Assembly (NCBI GenBank): GCA_963169655.1
Contig: CAUJCM010000004.1
Location: 229,239 to 293,238 of the forward strand
DNA: 64,000 bases
Reading direction: 5' to 3'
Source: Patescibacteria group bacterium
GTDB lineage: Bacteria; Patescibacteriota; Gracilibacteria; UBA1369
Shown: piece after piece, positions 41,528 to 49,688 of the stretch
How positions within the stretch are numbered: position 1 is the stretch's first letter
How the letters are laid out: each line of letters starts with the position of its first letter
The notes under the pieces: generated by a model
Database searches by the model: none
Told to the model about the DNA's origin: nothing
The model's input: only the letters and a program-made list of their open reading frames with translations
Position numbers and translations under genes: made by a program

Positions 41528-42772
41528 ATGTATAGAAATAGAAGGAGTAAATCTAAGTCATCTAGATTTTCAAATGGAGATCATCAAAGATCTCACAAAA
41601 AAATTAGTAATAATCATCAGAACTTTAATAAACCGAGAAAAAGTCCTCGACTGCAAGGGACTAATTTAAGTATTGAACAATTAATTAATAAAGTTAAAAG
41701 TGAAGCAGAAATTGAACAAGTTGAGTATAAAATAGCTCATAAATTTAATGATTTTCATTTTAACGAAAAATTAAATAATAATATTCAACAAAAAGGTTAT
41801 TTTATACCTACTCCTATTCAAGACCAAGCCATCCCTTTTCTTCTTGAAGGAAGAGATGTAATTGGACTTGCCAATACTGGTACTGGTAAAACTGCCGCAT
41901 TTTTATTACCCATTATCAATAAAATTTTAGCAGATAGGAATCAAAAGGCTTTAATTCTTGCGCCAACTCGTGAACTTGCTGTTCAAATTCAAGAAGAATT
42001 ATATAGTTTTATTAAAGGGATGAATTTGAATGCTATTTTATGTATTGGAGGAACAAATATTTTCAATCAAGCTAAAAAAATTAAAGCTCCATTTAACTTT
42101 TTGATTGGAACTCCAGGGCGCGTCATTGATTTGTATAAAAGAAGATGGCTATATTTAGATAGATTTCAAAATATGGTGCTTGATGAAGCTGATAGGATGG
42201 TAGATATGGGATTTATTAATGATATCAAATTAATTTTTAGCCAATTGCCAAAAAATAGGCAAACCAGTTTTTTCACTGCTACATTCGATAAACATATAGA
42301 TAATTTAGTACAGCAATTTCTAAATAGTCCTAAAACTGTTTCTGTAATTCAAAGACAAACTTCAGCAAATATTGAGCAAGATATCATTAGATTTAAAGGA
42401 AAAGATGATAAGATGAATATACTTACTGAACTTTTAAATAAGCCTGAATTTAATCGTGTGTTAGTTTTTGGTAGAACAAAATTTGGAGTAGAAAGACTTA
42501 CAAAAAATTTATCTGCAAATGGATTTAGAGTGGATTCGATTCATGGGGATAAATCACAAAATTATAGGCTTAGAGCTTTAAATGCTTTCAAGTCTGGACA
42601 GGTCAATGTCTTAATAGCTACTGATATTGCAGCACGCGGATTGGATATTAATGAGGTTAGCCATGTGATTAACTATGATTTGCCAGCAAATTATGAAGAT
42701 TATGTCCATAGAATTGGACGAACAGGCCGCGCCGACAAAAGAGGAATCGCTTTGAGTTTAGTGGCGATGTAA
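41528..42772 (+). CDS. DEAD-box RNA helicase (RhlE type)
   Basis: A 414-residue ATP-dependent RNA helicase. A basic, Ser/Arg/Asn-rich N-terminal tail of about 50 residues precedes the core. Motifs: Q motif GYFIPTPIQDQAIP, Walker A ANTGTGKT (about 115-122), PTRELAVQI, GTPGR, DEAD (near 218), TAT in place of SAT (FFTATFDKH), ARGLDI, and HRIGRTGR (near 394-401). The chain stops directly after the last core strand, with no C-terminal RNA-binding extension. It would unwind short RNA duplexes, for example in ribosome assembly or cold adaptation. A structured leader precedes it. Confidence 0.93.
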   Translation: MYRNRRSKSKSSRFSNGDHQRSHKKISNNHQNFNKPRKSPRLQGTNLSIEQLINKVKSEAEIEQVEYKIAHKFNDFHFNEKLNNNIQQKGYFIPTPIQDQAIPFLLEGRDVIGLANTGTGKTAAFLLPIINKILADRNQKALILAPTRELAVQIQEELYSFIKGMNLNAILCIGGTNIFNQAKKIKAPFNFLIGTPGRVIDLYKRRWLYLDRFQNMVLDEADRMVDMGFINDIKLIFSQLPKNRQTSFFTATFDKHIDNLVQQFLNSPKTVSVIQRQTSANIEQDIIRFKGKDDKMNILTELLNKPEFNRVLVFGRTKFGVERLTKNLSANGFRVDSIHGDKSQNYRLRALNAFKSGQVNVLIATDIAARGLDINEVSHVINYDLPANYEDYVHRIGRTGRADKRGIALSLVAM

Positions 42773-42851
42773 TTTGACTTCGATTAACTTGATAAAGTAA
42801 TTGAAAAATTCAAAATTTAGCTTTAGTAAAAGAAAGTATATTTTTTAAATT

Positions 42852-42925
42852 TGGAGCGACACACGGGAATCGAACCCGTGTCTCCGCCTTGGCAAGGCGG
42901 CGTACTACCATTGTACTAGTATCGC
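42852..42925 (-). tRNA. tRNA-Gly (anticodon GCC), CCA encoded
   Basis: On the minus strand the gene begins GCGATAC (42925-42919) and the matching 3' strand is GTGTCGC, then T and CCA (to 42852). The anticodon loop TTGCCAA gives GCC, and the T-arm is ACGGGTTCGATTCCCGT. It reads GGC/GGU. With the UCC isoacceptor at 20944 the glycine codons GGN are all covered. It sits between the helicase and valS genes. Confidence 0.95.
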
Positions 42926-43069
42926 AAATATCAAAGGGACTTGAAGAAAATTTAAGAGAAATTTTCTAAGCAAAAGGAATATAACAAAAAATTTTAAAAT
43001 TTCAAAAAGTATTTTGTTTAGCAAATAAATAAGCTACAATCCCTCTAGTTTATTGATAATTACTAGATT

Positions 43070-45937
43070 ATGTTAGATAAATATTTTGATTTTTCTAAAA
43101 AAGAAAAAGAAATTTATCAGAGATGGGAAAAAGCTGGAGTTTTCAGATTAGACCAAGAAAAAGTTAAAGAAGGTAAAAAGGTTTTTGATATAACAATGCC
43201 TCCTCCTAATGCCAATGGAGAACTTCATTTAGGACATTGTTATGGACATACAATGATGGATATTTTGGGTAGATATCAGAGACTTAATGGCCGACCTGTT
43301 TGGCTTATTCCAGGAAAAGACCATGCTGGTATTCAGACACAAGTAGTTTATGAAAGAAAATTAACTGCTGAAGGAGTTGATATTAAAAAGATGTCTAGAA
43401 AGGAATTCTGGGATAGTTGTTATGATTTTTGTATGGATAGATCGAATTATATGAGAGAACAGGAAAAATTAATTGGTATTGGAGCTGATTTTGAAAATGA
43501 GGTTTTTACTTTAAATCCAAAAGTTAGCAAAATTGTTTATGAAACTTTTGAAAAGATGTGGAATGATGGACTTGTTTATCGAGGTGATCGAATAATTCAC
43601 TGGTCTGTTTATTCTCAAACTTCAATTTCAGATGTGGAAGTAGAATATAAAGAAGCAAAAGGACATTTATGGCATATTAAATATCCTTTAGTTGAAAAGG
43701 TGGAAAGAATTTTTGGTGAAGAGAAAAATATTAATGATTTTAATTTTATTAAATCTGAAATTATTGATGGAGTAAAAATTTTTGATATTCAAGAATTAAA
43801 TGAATTTTTTAAAGTTGGAAATATTTTAATAGAAAAAAGTCAGAAAGATGAAGAAGTAGATAAAAAATGGGTAATCTTTAAAATAGAAAAAAATCAAGAA
43901 GGTATTTGGCAAATTTTTACTGTTAATGATAACACAAAATTTGATGATGCTATTGTAATTGCAACAACTAGACCTGAAACCATGCTTGGAGATAGTGCAA
44001 TTGCAGTCCATCCATTAGACCCTCGCTATAGTCATTTAGTCGGGAAAAAAGTTATTATTCCAATTGCAAACCGTGAAATAGAAATTATTGCAGATGATAG
44101 AGTTGAAATAGGATTTGGAAGTGGAGCTGTTAAAATAACTCCGGCTCATGATTTTTTAGATTATGATATCGGAAAAGATCATCATTTAGAGCAAATTCAA
44201 GTGATTGATAAATTTGGAAAAATGACAAGTATTGCTGGAGAAAAATTTGTGGGTTTAACTACTCAAGAATGTCGTGAAAAAATTATTAAAGAATTAGAAG
44301 AAAGTGGAAATTTAATTTTAACTGAAGAAATTACTCATAAAGTTCCAATTTCAGAAAGAGGTAAAGATGTGATTGAGCCATTAATTTCTACTCAATGGTT
44401 TATAAAAGTAGATAAAAGTGAGTTTAATTTAAAACAAAGAGCATTAGATTTATTAAATTCTGGAAAAATTAAAATCTTTCCAGAAAGAATGCGAAATCAA
44501 ATTGCTCAATGGCTTGAAAACTTAAATGACTGGAATATTTCTAGACAAATTCTTTGGGGGCATCAAATGCCTGTTTGGTATAAAAATAAAGGTGAGGCAA
44601 ATGAGGAAATTAAAGTATCTTTAAATTCACCAGGAGAAAATTGGGAACAAGAAACAGATACTTTTGATACATGGTTTTCGTCTGGACAATGGCCTTTTTC
44701 TACTTTAAGTAGTTTAGGATTTTTAGATTTAGATGATATTGAAAATAATCCTTACTTCCCTACTGATACTATGGTAATGGGAAGAGATATTTTGTTTTTC
44801 TGGGCTTGTAGAATGCTTCTTTTGAGTGCTTACCGATTTAATGAAGTACCTTGGAAAAATATTTTATTTACAGGTCTTATTCGTGATTCACAAGGTCAAA
44901 AGATGTCTAAATCTAAAGGCAATGGAGTTGAGCCAAAAGAAATGCTACAAAAATATGGAGCTGATGCTTTGAGAATTGGTTTAATCGTTGGCTCATCTGC
45001 TGGACTTGATATTAAGTTTAATGAAAAAAAACTAGAAACATATTCTAAGTACTTAAATAAGATTTGGAATGCAGGAAAGTTGTTAGAGATGAAAATAGAA
45101 AATGATTTTGAGGATTTAAATTTTAGTGTGGAAGATCTTAAACTTGCAAGTTCAAGCTGGATTTTGAGTCTACTTGGTAAAGCTCAAGAAGAATTTAAAA
45201 ATAAATTAGATAATTATGAGATTAGTAATGCTTTTGATGTAATTTATCATTTTAGTTGGGATATTTTCTGCTCTTGGTATTTGGAAATTTCAAAAATAGA
45301 ATTGGACCTAGTAAAAGAGAACTCCAAAGAAATTAAGTGGGTAATGCAGACTAGCTTTTTAGAAATTTTAAAAATGTTACATCCTTTTATGCCCTTTTTC
45401 ACTGAAGAAATCTACTTTTCAATGAATCAGTTTAATAATCAAAAGTTACTCGCTCAATTTGAATTTAGAGATTTTAGTCAATTTACAAAGAGATTTACTC
45501 AAGAATCAAAAGAATATATTAAAATACAGAAGTTAATTGATACTATTTCCTTTGTGAGAGAATTTAGAATTAATTTAGAAAAACCATTTAGTGAAAGATT
45601 AAATGTTTATAGTGAAAAATTAGATAATGATCACTACTTGGAATTAATACAAAAAATGGTAAATATTTGTTTTGTTGATTCAGCAAATGGAGTTTCTAAG
45701 CCTTATCTCACTGGATTAAATACTATTGAAGCAAGTGAAGAAGATAGTAAAAAATTTAGAGATAATTTGGAGAAATTACTGGATAAAAAGAAAAAAGAAT
45801 TAGAAACGATTGAAAAGATATTAACACCTGGATTTAAAGCTAAGGCTGATCCTGAACTAGTTGAAGAAAGAGAAAAACAATATAAAGAAGTGAAAGAGAT
45901 TATCGAAAATTTAGAAAGAGACTTAAAAATAAATTAA
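43070..45937 (+). CDS. valS: Valyl-tRNA synthetase
   Basis: A 955-residue class I synthetase. The HIGH motif is in PPPNANGELHLGHCYGH (47-63), the editing domain spans about 190-430 (TTRPETMLGDSAIAVHP), and the KMSKS motif is in GQKMSKSKGNGVEPKEM (near residue 610). The anticodon-binding helical domain includes WDIFCSWYLEISK. It ends with the family's coiled-coil arm, LEKLLDKKKKELETIEKIL to LERDLKIN, which contacts the tRNA elbow. An insertion rich in Glu/Lys at about 210-285 within the editing region is longer than in E. coli. It is convergent with a structured RNA whose terminator hairpin starts five bases after the stop. Confidence 0.95.
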   Translation: MLDKYFDFSKKEKEIYQRWEKAGVFRLDQEKVKEGKKVFDITMPPPNANGELHLGHCYGHTMMDILGRYQRLNGRPVWLIPGKDHAGIQTQVVYERKLTAEGVDIKKMSRKEFWDSCYDFCMDRSNYMREQEKLIGIGADFENEVFTLNPKVSKIVYETFEKMWNDGLVYRGDRIIHWSVYSQTSISDVEVEYKEAKGHLWHIKYPLVEKVERIFGEEKNINDFNFIKSEIIDGVKIFDIQELNEFFKVGNILIEKSQKDEEVDKKWVIFKIEKNQEGIWQIFTVNDNTKFDDAIVIATTRPETMLGDSAIAVHPLDPRYSHLVGKKVIIPIANREIEIIADDRVEIGFGSGAVKITPAHDFLDYDIGKDHHLEQIQVIDKFGKMTSIAGEKFVGLTTQECREKIIKELEESGNLILTEEITHKVPISERGKDVIEPLISTQWFIKVDKSEFNLKQRALDLLNSGKIKIFPERMRNQIAQWLENLNDWNISRQILWGHQMPVWYKNKGEANEEIKVSLNSPGENWEQETDTFDTWFSSGQWPFSTLSSLGFLDLDDIENNPYFPTDTMVMGRDILFFWACRMLLLSAYRFNEVPWKNILFTGLIRDSQGQKMSKSKGNGVEPKEMLQKYGADALRIGLIVGSSAGLDIKFNEKKLETYSKYLNKIWNAGKLLEMKIENDFEDLNFSVEDLKLASSSWILSLLGKAQEEFKNKLDNYEISNAFDVIYHFSWDIFCSWYLEISKIELDLVKENSKEIKWVMQTSFLEILKMLHPFMPFFTEEIYFSMNQFNNQKLLAQFEFRDFSQFTKRFTQESKEYIKIQKLIDTISFVREFRINLEKPFSERLNVYSEKLDNDHYLELIQKMVNICFVDSANGVSKPYLTGLNTIEASEEDSKKFRDNLEKLLDKKKKELETIEKILTPGFKAKADPELVEEREKQYKEVKEIIENLERDLKIN

Positions 45938-45963
45938 AAAAACACGGTACCGAAATACCGTGT
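45936..45963 (-). terminator. Rho-independent terminator of the minus-strand RNA
   Basis: ACACGGTA (45942-45949) pairs perfectly with TACCGTGT (45956-45963) around a six-base loop. On the minus strand it is followed by seven U; on the plus strand no U run follows. It therefore primarily ends a minus-strand transcript, directly convergent with valS. Confidence 0.9.
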
Positions 45964-46374
45964 CCAAATCTCGATGCTAATGGGTTCTCAAGATGTAAGT
46001 AGTGAGAACTCTAGCTTTTTGTTTTTGTTTTTGTTGGAGATTTGTAGATTGACCTATCCTTCTCAATGCCTAGGCTTTGGCTGTTTTTTTCAGTCCTGCC
46101 ACGGACCACCCGCTAATCACTGAAGACTAGTAGCGAAAGTAGAAGTCATAAAGACTAAAGTACCACGCCAGATCGCTTTGAACGGAATCAAATTTGGTCA
46201 GAAAATGAATCCATCGCCTAGCAAAGATTGAGAGAGGTAAAAATGTTCTAGGGCGTTGTGACTCTAAGCATTTTGCTTTTTTATTGAGGCAACCACTTTC
46301 TCCCCTCATCAATCTTCACTTTTAGAAATGAACTTTATTGTTCATTGGTCTAATTCTATTTGTGAATGTTCTGA

Positions 46375-46393
46375 ATTTCTTAACTTAAGAAAT
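46375..46393. other. Perfect 9-bp palindrome at the presumed RNA start
   Basis: ATTTCTTAA-C-TTAAGAAAT is an exact inverted repeat with a single central base. It begins about seven bases after the predicted -10 box on the minus strand, so it is either an operator or the first hairpin of the RNA. A second hairpin, ATGAAC/GTTCAT, lies at 46328-46345. Confidence 0.6.
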
Positions 46394-46399
46394 CATAAC

Positions 46400-46427
46400 A
46401 TTGTATCAAGTATTTCTATGAATGCAA
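46400..46427 (-). promoter_or_regulatory. Promoter of the minus-strand structured RNA
   Basis: Reading the minus strand: TTGCAT (46422-46427), a 16-base spacer and TACAAT (46400-46405) with a TGa extension just before it. Start of transcription would be near 46393, giving an RNA of about 455 bases to the terminator. Confidence 0.6.
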
Positions 46428-46899
46428 GAATCACTGGTGGACAGCGACTAATTTTGATTGTAAAATATACTTTGCAAGAATTTTGACAGATAGTCAATAA
46501 ACACAAATAACCCAATTGCTTGGGCTTTGTATTAATGCTTTCTAGTGCATTATGTTTGCTTCTATAAAGAAACTTTTTTGTACACTCATTTAGCTTTGGA
46601 ATTTCTTCCCTATTTAATATATTTGTTTCCTAAATTGTTTCCTCAGAAGACAATAAAATTAGAAACTTTTATTTGTTGTGTCGGAAGAGATGATAAAGCT
46701 ATGAGTTTTTAATGATCTTTTGAAGCTTTTTTTGTTAGGTTGATAACTTTTGTTTTTTGTTTTTGTTTTTCCTAAATCCGAGCTTCATAGTATCTTATCA
46801 AAATAATTAATTTAATCAAATTTAATATATATACCAAATCTTGAAATATTTTATAATTTAGATTATTTAATAATTAACATTTTTTTATAATAATAAATT
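46428..46899. other. Gene-free stretch between the RNA promoter and the 46900 gene
   Basis: No coding frame is seen. It contains the hairpins CCCAA-ttgc-TTGGG (46510-46523) and TAATGC/GCATTA (46532-46551), and a T/G-rich run TTTTGTTTTTTGTTTTTG (about 46748-46765) that resembles the one inside the RNA gene at about 46016-46033. It might hold a second small RNA or a longer 5' part of the same RNA; I cannot decide. Confidence 0.4.
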
Positions 46900-47607
46900 A
46901 TGTCTATTGAAAGAAGAGAAGGTGGTTTCACTGAGCCTTTTGATCATTTACAAGTTATTAACTATTTACAAGATAGTGAAAGCCGTGAGATTGAAGCTTT
47001 TGATGAGGCAACTGGGGAAATTATCATTTTAACACTAAATTTTAATCAAGAAGTTTGTATAAAAAAAGGTAATAATTTAATTTTAGTAGGGAATCAAAAA
47101 ATCCTCATTCCTAAATTAGAGTCAGCAAAGACCAATTCTATGAAAGGAAACACGGAAGAATCCAAAAATGCATATCAATACAACTTGATTGCACAAGGAT
47201 TAAATGCAATGGTAAATTCAGTTTTAGAAAAGGATGTTCATCCAGAAGTTATTAAAAAAAGGCCTTCAAAATCTAAGCTAAATTCTGAAAAAGAGGTATC
47301 TGGGTATGATTGGATCACTAAATTTAATATTAATATACCTGTTTATTACCAACCTGAAGACTTGGCAGATTTATATATAGAATCAATTATGGATAGTTTG
47401 AAGGAATTAGAGTTAGTTGTTACACCTCCTAAAGATGAAAATGATATGGTACTTCTTGCTACTGAAGGATTTGTAAAAAATGAAGTAAAAGTTATGAATC
47501 TCTTAAATAAAATGTTAAGAGAATATGACTTGGAATATATTTATCATGTGAAAGAAAGAAAGCTACCATTTATCAAATTAGTAGTATGGAAGATTATTAA
47601 TGAATAA
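46900..47607 (+). CDS. Hypothetical protein, soluble
   Basis: A 235-residue protein that I do not recognise. The first 75 residues look beta-rich (IIILTLNFNQEVCIKKGNNLILVGNQKILIP). A hydrophilic linker with Lys/Ser (KKRPSKSKLNSEKE) separates this from a C-terminal alpha/beta part with long helices (YQPEDLADLYIESIMDSLKEL and EVKVMNLLNKMLREY). No signal peptide, membrane helix or catalytic motif stands out. It is followed after 61 bases by the YvlD-type gene on the same strand. The start is the first ATG after a long AT-rich leader. Confidence 0.6.
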   Translation: MSIERREGGFTEPFDHLQVINYLQDSESREIEAFDEATGEIIILTLNFNQEVCIKKGNNLILVGNQKILIPKLESAKTNSMKGNTEESKNAYQYNLIAQGLNAMVNSVLEKDVHPEVIKKRPSKSKLNSEKEVSGYDWITKFNINIPVYYQPEDLADLYIESIMDSLKELELVVTPPKDENDMVLLATEGFVKNEVKVMNLLNKMLREYDLEYIYHVKERKLPFIKLVVWKIINE

Positions 47608-47668
47608 TTAGTAAATTGAAAAATTTATAAAGTTTAGTTAATCTAGAATTACTATTAACTAAATATTT

Positions 47669-48016
47669 ATGAGAATAATTACTAATTGGATTTTATTTTC
47701 AATTGCGATTTATATTACAGCTTACCTTCTTCCAGGTATTCAACTTAATGATTTTATCACAGCTTTAATAGCAGCAGTGGTACTTGGCCTAATCAACGCA
47801 ATAGTTCGTCCAATTATTTTACTTTTAACTCTCCCAGTAAATTTTATAACTTTAGGGTTATTTACATTTGTAATTAATGCTTTAATGGTACTACTCGCAG
47901 CAGAATTTGTAGATGGACTTTTTGTTCAAGGGTTTTGGTGGGCATTACTATTTAGTTTAGTGCTAGCAGTGATAAATGGGCTTTTACAGTCTATGTTTGG
48001 TAATAAAAATAAATAA
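47669..48016 (+). CDS. YvlD/phage-holin-like four-helix membrane protein
   Basis: A 115-residue membrane protein of the 'phage holin family 4 superfamily IV' (YvlD, DUF360) type. The four hydrophobic segments are at about 3-22, 27-49, 56-80 and 88-108, with the conserved N-A-x-V-R-P-I-x-x-x-L-x-x-P sequence seen as NAIVRPIILLLTLPVNFITLG. Despite the holin name these are chromosomal proteins of unknown function; in Bacillus YvlD belongs to a cell-envelope stress operon. The next gene starts on the last base of its stop codon (TAATG), so the two are translationally coupled. Confidence 0.85.
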   Translation: MRIITNWILFSIAIYITAYLLPGIQLNDFITALIAAVVLGLINAIVRPIILLLTLPVNFITLGLFTFVINALMVLLAAEFVDGLFVQGFWWALLFSLVLAVINGLLQSMFGNKNK

Positions 48017-49293
48017 TGATAAATCCAATTTGGAACCCTTTTTCTCATTATGCAGATAAATTAGAAAAACAAGTTGAAAATGTATTGAAGAAAGTAAATA
48101 GGCTTGGAGCCTTAGCTACTCAAAAAGAAATTTTGGCTTTAATGCAAAAGAATTTAGTAATAGTAAATCTATTTATTGAAGCAAAATTTAAAGGTTATAA
48201 ATATTTAAGTAGAGTAGCAAGAAAAAAACGCTATCTAAATAATGAAAAAATAGCTCATAATTTTAACCAATTTTTGAATAACTTTCATATATCTGATGAA
48301 TTATTAGTCGAATATTTAAAAAAATTGGAACTAAATATCCCTAGTACTCAAGAAAATGTTGAGAGATTAAAATATATAATTGGAATTATGGAATTTTTAA
48401 AACCTGGAGCTGGCAGATTTGAATATTTGGAGGGAGCTTCTTTTGGTAAATTGTTAACTGACCCTGATAAAAATCAAAAAATGATTGGTGACTGTAATCA
48501 AATAGTGACTTATTATACTTTTTTATATTCTCTAAAGTATTCTATTAATGATTTGCAAATCAAAATTTTGCCTGAACATGTTTGCCTATATTTTGACAAT
48601 ATTGATATAGAAGCCACAAGTGGAAGTCTGGCAAAATACAAAGAATTTGTACATATTTTGCCAATTGTAGAGCTTATTTCTACAAATTTACTTGATGTAT
48701 CTGATTTTAGAGATAAACAATTGAAAATTAATTCGAGAGAGTTTTTGAAAGGAGCAACTCTTGCTTATAATATTTCTTCTGAAAGGGATATTGTCACCAG
48801 AAATTTAAGAATTTCTTATCGAAATGTAGCTATTGATGCTTTGAATAATAATCAATTTGAAACTGCGGAGTTTTATATATTGAAAGTGGGCATTAAAGAT
48901 GAAGAAAATAAGCATTTTTTACAAAACATTTACCACAATGCAGTTATTTATTATGTAAATAATAAAAATTTTAATAAAGCTCGATTTTTTGCAGATAAAA
49001 AGGCAGATATAGAGTTAAAAAAATATGTAGATGAAAAAGAAGGCTTTTACTATTTTGAAAATAATCAATTGAGTAGAGCAAAAGAAATATTTTATAGAGT
49101 TGGAAACCAACAAATGTTAAAAGCAATTTATGGTAGAGAATTTAACCAAATTCAAAATAAAGTTTCTGGACTTAAAGATTTAGCTAAAATGAAAGCTTAT
49201 AAAAATGATTATAGAAAAATGCGGGATTTAGCCGTTAAGATGGGAGATGATAATTTAGTAAGTCAATTGGATAATATTTTAAGACAACTTTAA
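48016..49293 (+). CDS. Transglutaminase-like protein with TPR-like C-terminus
   Basis: A 425-residue protein. The N-terminal 130 residues are helical. A transglutaminase-core pattern follows: Cys in IGDCNQIVTYYTFLYSLKY (near residue 158), His in ILPEHVCLYFDN (near 188) and an acidic residue in IDIEATSG, the Cys-His-Asp order of papain-like transglutaminases. The C-terminal part (about 260-425) is a string of paired helices (AIDALNNNQFETAEFYILKVG, AVIYYVNNKNFNKARFFADK, GFYYFENNQLSRAKEIFYRVG), like TPR repeats. No signal peptide. It is coupled to the YvlD-like gene, which hints at work near the membrane. The catalytic reading is by pattern only. Confidence 0.6.
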   Translation: MINPIWNPFSHYADKLEKQVENVLKKVNRLGALATQKEILALMQKNLVIVNLFIEAKFKGYKYLSRVARKKRYLNNEKIAHNFNQFLNNFHISDELLVEYLKKLELNIPSTQENVERLKYIIGIMEFLKPGAGRFEYLEGASFGKLLTDPDKNQKMIGDCNQIVTYYTFLYSLKYSINDLQIKILPEHVCLYFDNIDIEATSGSLAKYKEFVHILPIVELISTNLLDVSDFRDKQLKINSREFLKGATLAYNISSERDIVTRNLRISYRNVAIDALNNNQFETAEFYILKVGIKDEENKHFLQNIYHNAVIYYVNNKNFNKARFFADKKADIELKKYVDEKEGFYYFENNQLSRAKEIFYRVGNQQMLKAIYGREFNQIQNKVSGLKDLAKMKAYKNDYRKMRDLAVKMGDDNLVSQLDNILRQL

Positions 49294-49396
49294 AATTTTA
49301 TACTTTTTAATAGAAAGTTAAGTATAAAAAAATATTGTTTTTCTTTTAATGGCACTTTTACTAAGAGATAATAATTTCTTTATTTTTGTATTCATT

Positions 49397-49431
49397 CGGG
49401 GATTAAAGCCCCTTCTAGAACCCTATTTTTT
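49397..49431 (+). repeat. Dispersed repeat module 3, copy 2
   Basis: It reads CGGGGATTAAAGCCCC, TTCTAGAACCC and then a T-run, related to 14227-14260. GGGG and CCCC can pair across the ATTAAAG loop. It lies about 100 bases past the transglutaminase-like gene, where a terminator would be expected. Confidence 0.5.
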
Positions 49432-49538
49432 TTACTCTATTCTGTATTCAATGCTTATTTAATTCTGTTCAACAAAGGTATATAAACTTTTTTTGTTTTT
49501 ATCTTTTATATGCTTTATCTTTCTTTTTTATCCAAGAA

Positions 49539-49571
49539 TGTGCTCCGGAGCTAAAGCTATGTCGCCCATTC
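49539..49571. repeat. Dispersed repeat module 2, copy 2, inside an 11-bp inverted repeat
   Basis: TGTGCTCCGGAGCTAAAG leads to GTCGCCCATTC. The copy is enclosed by ATCCAAGAATG (49530-49540) and CATTCTTGGAT (49567-49577), exact inverse complements. Confidence 0.6.
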
Positions 49572-49608
49572 TTGGATTGATAAACTTTTTTGTAATTTCT
49601 AAGGATGT

Positions 49609-49650
49609 CCACCCCGTCAGCCTTTGGCTGCCACCCCTCAAGAGGGGAAG
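49609..49650. repeat. Dispersed palindromic repeat, family 1 (complete copy)
   Basis: It runs CCACCCCGTCAGCCTTTGG to AAGAGGGGAAG with the hairpin CAGCC-ttt-GGCTG. Module 2 sequence follows at 49656-49682 (TTTTGTGCCTCGGAACTAAAG). This 49294-49688 spacer holds no gene, only the three repeat modules. Confidence 0.85.
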
Positions 49651-49655
49651 GGAAA

Positions 49656-49682
49656 TTTTGTGCCTCGGAACTAAAGATATGT
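49656..49682. repeat. Dispersed repeat module 2, copy 3
   Basis: TTTTGTGCCTCGGAACTAAAG, a diverged version of TTTTGTGCTCCGGAG-TAAAG, placed 5 bases after a family 1 copy as at 11147. It ends at the 3' end of folA. Confidence 0.5.
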
Positions 49683-49688
49683 ATCTAC

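Larger units (their letters stand above)
45936..46393 (-). ncRNA. Large structured non-coding RNA (about 450 nt), class not assigned
   Basis: There is no credible coding frame here, and G+C is higher than in nearby spacers. The 3' end is fixed by the terminator. Next to it CAAATCTC (45965-45972) pairs with GAGATTTG (46037-46044), enclosing GCTA/TAGC and GTTCTCA (45984-45990) with TGAGAAC (46003-46009), plus an A-rich (CAAAAA)n single strand. Further hairpins include CGCCTAG with CTAGGGCG (about 46214-46256), CTG-T7-CAG near 46090, and AAGCA/TGCTT near 46267. At the 5' end lies the perfect palindrome at 46375-46393. A promoter (46400-46427) fits the start. RNase P RNA and tmRNA are the obvious candidates by size, but I cannot find the conserved P4 core or a tRNA-like end. 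Confidence 0.6.

Noticed and set aside
45936..46320. tmRNA or RNase P RNA assignment for the minus-strand RNA
   Set aside because: Size fits, but I could not find a tRNA-like acceptor/T-arm with TTCGA, a tag-coding frame, or the conserved GAGGAAAGUC and ACAGAA core; I left the class open.
47669..48016. Phage holin suggesting a prophage
   Set aside because: It is the YvlD-type chromosomal family; no phage structural, integrase or lysis genes are nearby.
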